DNA of 6,850 nucleotides, from contig JAZUCI010000176.1 of the NCBI GenBank assembly GCA_045639045.1, positions 1 to 6,850 of the forward strand, read 5' to 3'. This document shows positions 1-4,868 of this stretch, one piece after another. This DNA comes from SIG402 sp045639045. GTDB lineage: Bacteria > Bacillota > Clostridia > Christensenellales > Borkfalkiaceae. The position numbers and the translations under genes are program-made. Positions within the stretch are counted from its first letter, which is position 1. Each line of letters opens with the position of its first letter. The notes below the pieces were generated by a model. The model was not told the origin of the DNA, made no database searches, and saw only the letters and a program-made list of their open reading frames with translations.

Positions 1-1
1 G

Positions 2-952
2 CAGTCCTACTGGAACAGCGATGTGGAAGGCAAGGGTGTCATCGTGCCCAAGCAGAAGAACTACCACATTGCAAAGCCTTTCGATGTGTCCTACGAGTGC
101 CGCAGCGAAATGTGCATGCAGATGGAGGAGATGGGCATTGAGATTAATTATCACCACCCCGAAGTGGCGGCTTCCGGTCAGTTTGAGATCGAGCCCCAGC
201 TGGGTGAGGTTGTCCACATGGCAGATGCTACCATGATGATCAAGTATATCATCCACAATACAGCCCTGAAGTACGGCAAGTCTGCTACCTTTATGCCCAA
301 GCCCATCTACGGGGAAGCGGGCAGCGGTATGCACGTACATATGCTTTTAATGAAGGACGGCAAGCCCGTGTTCTCGGACGATAACGGCTACGCGCGCCTT
401 TCCAAGGAAGCGCACTACTTTATGGGCGGCTTGTTAAAGCACATTAACTCCCTTTGCGCTTTAACCAACCCCAGCACCAACTCCTTTAAGCGTTTGGTTC
501 CCGGCTTTGAAGCGCCCGTAACCGTAGGTTACGCAACCTCTAACCGTAGCGCGGTTATTCGTATTCCCGCATACGCGAAGAGCCCCGAAAAGCGCCGTTT
601 CGAACTTCGTAACCCCGATGCAACCTGCAACCCCTATTTCTGCTATGCAGCAATTTTGATGGCAGGTCTTGACGGTATCAAAAATAAAATCGACCCCCAT
701 GCGGAAGGTTGGGGCCCCTACGATATGAACTTGTATCACTTGCCCGAAGAAGAAAAGGCGAAGTTAAAGCACTTGCCCACTTCTTTAGACCAAGCGTTAG
801 AAGCTTTGGAAAAGGACCACGATTACTTAACCGCAGGCGGCGTATTCCCCGAAGAATTGCTTATGAACTTCATCCGCACCAAAAAGGCGGAAGTTGCCGA
901 ACTTAATAAAATTCCCCATCCCGCGGAATTTGATAAGTATTACAACCTGTAA
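2..952 (+). CDS. glnA: Glutamine synthetase type I, C-terminal part (5' end outside window)
   Basis: Makes glutamine from glutamate, ammonia and ATP in the cytoplasm, the main entry of ammonia into metabolism; type I enzymes are dodecamers. The reading frame is open from the window edge, so the N-terminal beta-grasp domain and the true start are missing; 316 residues of the catalytic domain remain. Family landmarks appear in order: GQFEIEP (metal-binding Glu region, about nt 179-196), FMPKP, GSGMHVHM (the metal/ATP His loop), NSFKRLVPGFEAPV (the flexible Glu loop), NRSAVIRIP, RRFELRNPD (glutamate- and ATP-binding Glu/Arg), and the C-terminal HPAEFDKYY. The segment NLYHLPEEE (Tyr codon at 734-736) aligns with the adenylylated Tyr397 loop of E. 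coli GlnA (NLYDLPPEE), suggesting a GSI-beta-like enzyme; whether it is adenylylated here is unknown. Codon use changes sharply near nt 345 (see findings). The identity is secure. Confidence 0.97.
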   Translation, partial: QSYWNSDVEGKGVIVPKQKNYHIAKPFDVSYECRSEMCMQMEEMGIEINYHHPEVAASGQFEIEPQLGEVVHMADATMMIKYIIHNTALKYGKSATFMPKPIYGEAGSGMHVHMLLMKDGKPVFSDDNGYARLSKEAHYFMGGLLKHINSLCALTNPSTNSFKRLVPGFEAPVTVGYATSNRSAVIRIPAYAKSPEKRRFELRNPDATCNPYFCYAAILMAGLDGIKNKIDPHAEGWGPYDMNLYHLPEEEKAKLKHLPTSLDQALEALEKDHDYLTAGGVFPEELLMNFIRTKKAEVAELNKIPHPAEFDKYYNL

Positions 953-967
953 TCTCAAAATAAAAGC

Positions 968-997
968 ATCGCCCTGCAATTTGCAGGGCGATTTTTT
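968..997 (+). terminator. Intrinsic terminator after glnA
   Basis: ATCGCCCTGCAA and TTGCAGGGCGAT are perfect reverse complements separated by one T (in practice about a 10-bp stem with a 5-nt AATTT loop), followed by a run of six T at 992-997. It starts 16 bases after the glnA stop codon and separates glnA from the next unit. Confidence 0.95.
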
Positions 998-1039
998 ATG
1001 AAAAAACGAAATTTGTCCGAAAAAATTTCAAAATGCGTA

Positions 1040-1068
1040 TTGCAAAACGGCTTTTTTTATTTTATAAT
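1040..1068 (+). promoter_or_regulatory. Sigma-A-type promoter of the GH43-MBL unit
   Basis: A -35 box TTGCAA (1040-1045) and a perfect -10 box TATAAT (1063-1068) are separated by exactly 17 bases. Transcription would start near 1075, giving a leader of about 24 bases before the ATG at 1099. This excludes the earlier in-frame ATG at 1033, which would lie upstream of the transcript. Predicted from sequence only. Confidence 0.8.
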
Positions 1069-1086
1069 AAAATAAACGAAAATTTT

Positions 1087-1096
1087 AGGGGAAGGA
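1087..1096 (+). promoter_or_regulatory. Ribosome binding site fixing the GH43 start
   Basis: The purine stretch AGGGGAAGGA lies immediately upstream of the ATG at 1099, with AGGGG ending 7 bases before it. No comparable purine stretch precedes the in-frame ATG at 1033, so this site supports the shorter, 415-residue protein. Confidence 0.8.
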
Positions 1097-1098
1097 CT

Positions 1099-2346
1099 AT
1101 GAAAAAAATCACGGTGAAAGCGAAAAAGAATCCCATTATTCGCGGTAAGGGCGTATGCGATCCACATTTGCGCGTTTTCGGGGATAAAATGGTTTTATTT
1201 TGTTCGCACGATGCGGATAAAAACGCGCCCAGTTACCGTATGGAAAATTGGGAAATTTGGTCCACGCGGGATTTTATCACCTTCACCCGTGAAAAACGTA
1301 TTTACCCTACCCAAACCTTTATGGGGAAAAGCCCGTACTGCTGGGCAACGGACGGAATACAGCGCAACGGCAAAGTGTATTTTTACTTTTCGGACGGGGG
1401 CGAGCAAACGGGCGTGCTTGTGGGTAGCGCGTTAGACGGCGATTACGTCGACGCCTTAAAAAAGCCCTTGCTTGCCAAAGGCTCTTGTTGCAACCACGCG
1501 TACGATCCCGCAATTTTTATTGAAGAGGACGGAACCCCCTATATTTTATTCGGCGCGCCTGCTTGGGCGTACGGGGAAGGGGAGCAATATTTCATTGCCC
1601 GATTAAACGAAGATATGATTTCCCTTGCGGAATCCCCCAAAAAAATTCAGTTAAACCACCCTGCGGACGATAAAGTTTCCTTGCATAAGGAAAAGGGTGT
1701 GTATTATCTAACCTACGGCAGTTTTTACGCCACGGCGGAAAACATTTACGGCCCCTATACCTTCCGCGGTAACGTGGGGGTATCTACCGATCACGGCAGT
1801 TACGAAAAGTGGAAGGGGCAATGGTATCATTCCTTCACCATCCAAGATCCCACCGACCATTACCGCGCCACGGGAATATGCTACGTGCATTACAAAAACA
1901 ACGGGGAAATGGTGTGCGACCAAATGATTGCGGAATACGGCGTTGGCCGTTACGACGGGCGTTGGAATCGCATAGAAGCGGAATGGTTTACCGCTTGCGA
2001 AAACGCCGAAAAGCAGGAAAACGACGTAGGCGGTTTTTCGGTTGCCCCCGTAAACGGCTTTGGAACGCTATCCTTTCCGCATATCAGCCACGTAAAGGGC
2101 AAACGCGCCATCCTTCTTTCGGTAAAAAATGCGGCGCAAGGCTCCCGCATCACCCTAAAAACCGAAAAGGGGGAAGTACTTGCGGAAGGGGAAATTCCCG
2201 CGCAAAAATTCAACGATTATCGCGGAATTCGCCCCGTGGTTTTGCCCTTAACCCGAAAAATTGCCGAAAAAGAACTTTCCATTACCTTGGAAATGCGTGG
2301 GGACGGCAACGCCTTTGCTTTGGATTGGTTCCGTTTGATTGATTGA
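1099..2346 (+). CDS. GH43-type glycoside hydrolase with C-terminal CBM6-like domain, intracellular
   Basis: A 415-residue protein predicted to hydrolyse arabinosyl, xylosyl or related glycosidic bonds; the substrate cannot be read from sequence. Residues about 15-290 look like the five-bladed propeller of family GH43: CDPHLRVF (Asp21, candidate general base), WATDGI and KVYFYFSDGG, YDPAIFIEEDGTPYILFG (Asp136, candidate pKa-modulating Asp), DDKVSLHKEKGVYYLTYGSF, and DHGSYEKWKGQWYH (His232). Residues about 290-415 begin IEAEWF and end ALDWFRLID, the signature edges of a CBM6-type beta-sandwich. No signal peptide is visible at the N terminus (MKKITVKAKK), so it probably acts in the cytoplasm on imported oligosaccharides. 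Aligned by eye, the usual general-acid Glu seems to be Asp191. The start at 1099 is chosen for its ribosome binding site and the promoter position. It is followed at 12 bases by an MBL hydrolase, probably cotranscribed. The fold family is confident; the precise activity is not. Confidence 0.88.
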   Translation: MKKITVKAKKNPIIRGKGVCDPHLRVFGDKMVLFCSHDADKNAPSYRMENWEIWSTRDFITFTREKRIYPTQTFMGKSPYCWATDGIQRNGKVYFYFSDGGEQTGVLVGSALDGDYVDALKKPLLAKGSCCNHAYDPAIFIEEDGTPYILFGAPAWAYGEGEQYFIARLNEDMISLAESPKKIQLNHPADDKVSLHKEKGVYYLTYGSFYATAENIYGPYTFRGNVGVSTDHGSYEKWKGQWYHSFTIQDPTDHYRATGICYVHYKNNGEMVCDQMIAEYGVGRYDGRWNRIEAEWFTACENAEKQENDVGGFSVAPVNGFGTLSFPHISHVKGKRAILLSVKNAAQGSRITLKTEKGEVLAEGEIPAQKFNDYRGIRPVVLPLTRKIAEKELSITLEMRGDGNAFALDWFRLID

Positions 2347-2358
2347 GAAATGATAGAT

Positions 2359-3153
2359 ATGAAAATTACGGTACTTAACGACGATAGAAATTTGCGTTCG
2401 GACTTAAAAAACGAACACGGCTTTTCGCTGTGGATTCAAACCGAAAGGGAAGCCTTTTTGTTCGACGCAGGGCAAAGTGAAGCCTACCTAACGAACGCGG
2501 AACGGTTGGGGATACCTCTTAGCCAAGCGGATTTCGCGGTGCTTAGCCACGGGGATTACGACCACGGCAACGGTTTTCGGTTTTGGAACGGCAAACGAAT
2601 CCCGTTATATTTGCACCCCGATTCCTTTACCTACCGCGTCAACAAAAAAACGGGCAATTACGCGGGGTTAAATCAAACGGAAGGGGAACTTTCCCTGCGA
2701 TTTCAAATTGTAAAAAGCAAAGCCCCCGTTTGGATTACCCCCCAAATTTTGTTCTTAGGGGAAATCCCTCGCCAAGAAAAGTACGCGCTTTCCGTTTTAC
2801 CCATGAACGGGGCGGACGGCAACGAATACCCTCAGCCGGATGATTCCGCGCTTGCCCTTACAACAAAAAACGGCTTGGTAATTGTTACGGGCTGTGGGCA
2901 TAGCGGGGTTTGTAACGTGATAGATTACGCAAAACGGGTAACGGGGGAAACCCGCGTTTACGCGGTTTTGGGTGGATTTCACCTAAAGGATACGGGGAAA
3001 GCCACTTCCCAACTTGCGGAATATTGCATAAAAAACGGCGTTGAAAAGGTTTATCTTTCGCATTGTACCAGTAGCGAAGCGTGCGCCTTCCTTTCCCAAA
3101 AACTGCCTAACGTAAAAACGCTTTCGGTGGGGGAAAGCGTAATCGTACCGTAA
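2359..3153 (+). CDS. Metallo-beta-lactamase-fold metal-dependent hydrolase, COG1237-like
   Basis: A 264-residue soluble protein with the MBL fold; substrate unknown. Visible landmarks: N-terminal strand MKITVLNDD, FLFDAGQ (residues 33-39), the metal motif LSHGDYDHGNGF (His64, Asp66, Asp68, His69), DDSALAL (161-167), TGCGHSGVCNVIDYA (His181, third metal His), VLGGFHL (His208) and YLSHCTS (His235). This order, with TGCGHSG and a late SHCT, is typical of the COG1237 branch whose archaeal members are linked to dihydropterin chemistry; that chemistry should not be transferred to this gene. The usual HxHxDH motif here reads HxDxDH. The start at 2359 is preferred over the in-frame ATG at 2350 because the weak GAGA at 2345-2348 lies 10 bases upstream of 2359 but almost touches 2350, and homologues typically begin MKIT. 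Translation is probably coupled to the GH43 gene, whose stop is 12 bases upstream. Confidence 0.87.
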   Translation: MKITVLNDDRNLRSDLKNEHGFSLWIQTEREAFLFDAGQSEAYLTNAERLGIPLSQADFAVLSHGDYDHGNGFRFWNGKRIPLYLHPDSFTYRVNKKTGNYAGLNQTEGELSLRFQIVKSKAPVWITPQILFLGEIPRQEKYALSVLPMNGADGNEYPQPDDSALALTTKNGLVIVTGCGHSGVCNVIDYAKRVTGETRVYAVLGGFHLKDTGKATSQLAEYCIKNGVEKVYLSHCTSSEACAFLSQKLPNVKTLSVGESVIVP

Positions 3154-3159
3154 ATTATG

Positions 3160-3197
3160 GGCGGCCTTCCCAAGCGGAATGTCGCCGTTTTCTTTTT
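3160..3197 (+). terminator. Intrinsic terminator after the MBL gene
   Basis: GGCGGC (3160-3165) pairs with GTCGCC (3181-3186) with one G-U pair, and the inner TTCC (3167-3170) pairs with GGAA (3176-3179) around a CAAGC loop, leaving one C/T mismatch. A TTTTCTTTTT tract follows at 3188-3197. It begins 6 bases after the stop codon. Confidence 0.82.
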
Positions 3198-3211
3198 GAA
3201 ATTTCAAAAAG
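3192..3211. repeat. Perfect 20-base AT-rich palindrome
   Basis: CTTTTTGAAA is followed directly by its reverse complement TTTCAAAAAG. Its left arm is the T-tract of the preceding terminator. It could be a protein-binding site, a secondary hairpin, or chance in AT-rich DNA. Confidence 0.5.
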
Positions 3212-3265
3212 CGGAAGAAAAAGGACAAAAAACGAAAATATGATAAAAATTTTCACTTAATTTCC

Positions 3266-3285
3266 GAAAAAGCGCTTGCTTTTTC
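3266..3285. repeat. Inverted repeat overlapping the -35 box
   Basis: GAAAAAGC (3266-3273) and GCTTTTTC (3278-3285) are perfect 8-base inverted repeats around GCTT. The right arm and loop include the -35 hexamer of the promoter at 3276-3304, a position where a bound regulator would block RNA polymerase. No known regulator is recognised. It could also be a weak hairpin that backs up the upstream terminator. Confidence 0.5.
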
Positions 3286-3304
3286 TATGAAAAAGGAGTA
3301 TGAT
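3276..3304 (+). promoter_or_regulatory. Sigma-A-type promoter of the CvpA-like gene
   Basis: TTGCTT (3276-3281) and TATGAT (3299-3304) are separated by 17 bases, with A/T-rich DNA upstream (3236-3263) that could act as an UP element. Transcription would start near 3311, leaving a leader of about 32 bases. The leader contains A7T6 at 3318-3330, directly before the ribosome binding site AAGGAGAGGA (3331-3340). Confidence 0.72.
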
Positions 3305-3342
3305 TATTTGGTATTCCAAAAAAATTTTTTAAGGAGAGGAAA

Positions 3343-4695
3343 ATGGGAATTATTACTATCGTTGTGTTAGCCCTTACCGCCCTTGGCCTTGGCTTTGGCG
3401 CGCTTTGGGGATGTGGCCGCGGATTGTATCGCGCAACCCTTCGTTTGGGTTTGGTGCTTTTCGCAATTATTTTGGCAGTGTTACTGCGCGGTGTTGTAAC
3501 CGATGCTCTTATGGGCATTGAAGTAGACGGGCAACCGCTTGACCAAATGCTTGCTTCCGAAATGGGTGGGGATGGCGAAATGCCCGAATCCATTGTCAAC
3601 CTTATTTTGGCGTTGATGAAGAGTGTTATCGCAATGGTAGCGTTCTTGGTGGTATATTTCGTGTTGCGCATTTTCACTTGGATTATCGTTTACCCCATTT
3701 GCAAAATTTGGGTAAAGAAAGGTCCTAAGATCGTGGAAGAAGAAGTTTCTTACGAACAAGCGGTTGAAAACGGCTTTGAAGGTACCGAAGAAGAATACGC
3801 TTTATCTTTAACCAAGAAAAAGCCCCGCTATAAAAAGAGAAGGGGTTACGGCGCTTTGGTCGGCTTAGGTCAAGGTATCATCGTTGCCTTTGCTTTAATC
3901 GCGCCCCTTACGGGTATGATGAAGCAAGTGGATAAAATTGCCACGGTGGAAATGGATGGCAAGCCCTTGTTTGAACTTCCCGAAGACGCAGGCATTGGCG
4001 AATACGTAAACTCTGCTCCCGGTAAAGTTTACGGCACGCTTGGCGGATGGTTCTTTGATACCGTTACTACCGTAAAAGATGCGGACGGTAACAAAGTGAA
4101 TATCGGCGCTGCAGTTGACGCGGTAGACGCGGTTATGGGCGTTGTTGGCTCTATCGAAGATATGACCACCAACTTGGAAATTTTGGGTTCTGAAAGCGCA
4201 ACCGATGAAGAAAGAATGGATGCGTTGGACGGCTTGGGCGATAGCTTGATTGCAAGCGGTAACGCTTTGGATAAGTTGGATAAAGATAGCAAGAAGATCT
4301 TGGAAGATTTGATTGGTTCTGTAAAAGATATGATTGCTCAAGAAGGGGGAAGCGACCCCGAAATGGAAGCCATTTTGGAAGATTTGTCCTTGGAAAACTT
4401 GGATTTGGCAGCCGCAGGCGAAGCAATCAAAGGTATTTCTTCCTTCTTAACCAAAACTAATCCCGATTACACGGGTACCGAAGGCGTAACCCAAAAGGAT
4501 ATTACGGCTATCGTAAACGGTATTGCTAAAAACCCCTTGATTTTAGGTATGATTGAATCTATGGGTGAAGGCGAACCCGTTACCTTTGTAGACGTAACTG
4601 GAACGGAATATGCAGATTTATTTGCAAATGCCGTTGCTGCTGCCGATTTGGATGCGGATAAAAAGGCAGTTCTTGCAGCCTTCTTTGGTTTATAA
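3343..4695 (+). CDS. CvpA-like membrane protein with large acidic extracytoplasmic domain, function unknown
   Basis: A 450-residue protein; no specific function recognised. Four hydrophobic segments are visible: about residues 2-22, 32-54, 86-118 and 169-192. Positive residues lie between segments 1 and 2 (RGLYRATLR) and before segment 4 (KKKPRYKKRR, 158-167), so by the positive-inside rule both ends face outward and residues 193-450 are extracytoplasmic. RGLYRATLRLG and RRGYGALVGLGQGII resemble the two Gly/Arg-rich segments of the CvpA (colicin V production) family; typical CvpA proteins end soon after the last helix, whereas this one carries an added 260 residues. That part is acidic, mostly helical in appearance, has no cysteine and no known catalytic motif. 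The cytoplasmic loop contains a GFxGTExE motif at 136-156. AAGGAG (3331-3336) sets the start. The gene has its own promoter and terminator and stands alone. CvpA-like membership is moderately supported; any role is unknown. Confidence 0.8.
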   Translation: MGIITIVVLALTALGLGFGALWGCGRGLYRATLRLGLVLFAIILAVLLRGVVTDALMGIEVDGQPLDQMLASEMGGDGEMPESIVNLILALMKSVIAMVAFLVVYFVLRIFTWIIVYPICKIWVKKGPKIVEEEVSYEQAVENGFEGTEEEYALSLTKKKPRYKKRRGYGALVGLGQGIIVAFALIAPLTGMMKQVDKIATVEMDGKPLFELPEDAGIGEYVNSAPGKVYGTLGGWFFDTVTTVKDADGNKVNIGAAVDAVDAVMGVVGSIEDMTTNLEILGSESATDEERMDALDGLGDSLIASGNALDKLDKDSKKILEDLIGSVKDMIAQEGGSDPEMEAILEDLSLENLDLAAAGEAIKGISSFLTKTNPDYTGTEGVTQKDITAIVNGIAKNPLILGMIESMGEGEPVTFVDVTGTEYADLFANAVAAADLDADKKAVLAAFFGL

Positions 4696-4727
4696 TTGCA
4701 AAAGAAAGGTTTGATGAAAGCCACTAA

Positions 4728-4761
4728 GAGCGGCGCCCCCAAAGGGCGTCGCTCGTTTTTT
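4728..4761 (+). terminator. Intrinsic terminator after the CvpA-like gene
   Basis: GAGCGGCGCCC (4728-4738) pairs with GGGCGTCGCTC (4744-4754) over 11 bases, with one G-U pair and a CCAAA loop. Six T follow at 4756-4761. A second small inverted repeat, TTCCTTT/AAAGGAA (4763-4779), follows directly. Confidence 0.95.
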
Positions 4762-4805
4762 CTTCCTTTTTCAAAGGAAAGGGATAAAAAACATTGTAAA
4801 AAGCA

Positions 4806-4834
4806 TTGCACTTTTCCCTTAGTTATGGTATACT
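4806..4834 (+). promoter_or_regulatory. Sigma-A-type promoter of pflB
   Basis: TTGCAC (4806-4811) and TATACT (4829-4834) are separated by 17 bases. Transcription would start near 4841, about 28 bases before the chosen ATG. I see no symmetric Rex-type operator here, although pfl genes are often redox-controlled. Confidence 0.75.
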
Positions 4835-4852
4835 TATTTTGATTATGAATAT

Positions 4853-4858
4853 AGGAGG
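4853..4858 (+). promoter_or_regulatory. Ribosome binding site fixing the pflB start
   Basis: A perfect AGGAGG ends 10 bases before the ATG at 4869. An in-frame ATG at 4845 would add eight residues (MNIGGNLR), but it lies upstream of this site and only a few bases from the predicted transcription start, so 4869 is preferred. Confidence 0.85.
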
Positions 4859-4868
4859 AAACTTACGT

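Noticed and set aside
461..739. 92-codon minus-strand ORF within glnA
   Set aside because: Antisense shadow of a highly conserved gene with no independent motif.
1008..1029. GAAATTT/AAATTTC inverted repeat upstream of the GH43 promoter
   Set aside because: Seven-base AT-only arms are likely by chance in this DNA, and it lies outside the promoter core.
998..1075. A 25-codon ORF starting at ATG 998, just after the glnA terminator
   Set aside because: It starts on the terminator T-tract with no ribosome binding site and runs through promoter elements; its lysine/phenylalanine-rich content reflects AT-rich DNA.
1033..1098. Longer GH43 start at the ATG at 1033
   Set aside because: It lies upstream of the predicted -35 box, lacks a ribosome binding site, and adds a non-conserved Phe-rich stretch; the ATG at 1099 has a good ribosome binding site.
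1809..2342. 177-codon + strand ORF inside the GH43 gene
   Set aside because: It is an out-of-frame shadow, Arg/His-rich with no recognisable motif; the overlapping GH43 frame has clear family motifs.
3285..3677. 130-codon minus-strand ORF opposite the 5' end of the CvpA-like gene and its promoter
   Set aside because: It runs antisense through the promoter and has low-complexity Pro/Arg/Ser content typical of shadows.
3895..4341. 148-codon minus-strand ORF opposite the CvpA-like gene
   Set aside because: No ribosome binding site or promoter was recognised and the sequence resembles an antisense shadow; the + strand gene has strong expression signals.
4793..4815. Possible Rex (NADH-sensing) operator upstream of pflB, from ATTGTAAAA
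   Set aside because: Only a half-site is present; the expected symmetric TTAACAA-like right arm is absent.
4845..4868. Alternative pflB start at ATG 4845
   Set aside because: It is in frame but lies before the AGGAGG at 4853-4858 and almost at the predicted transcription start.
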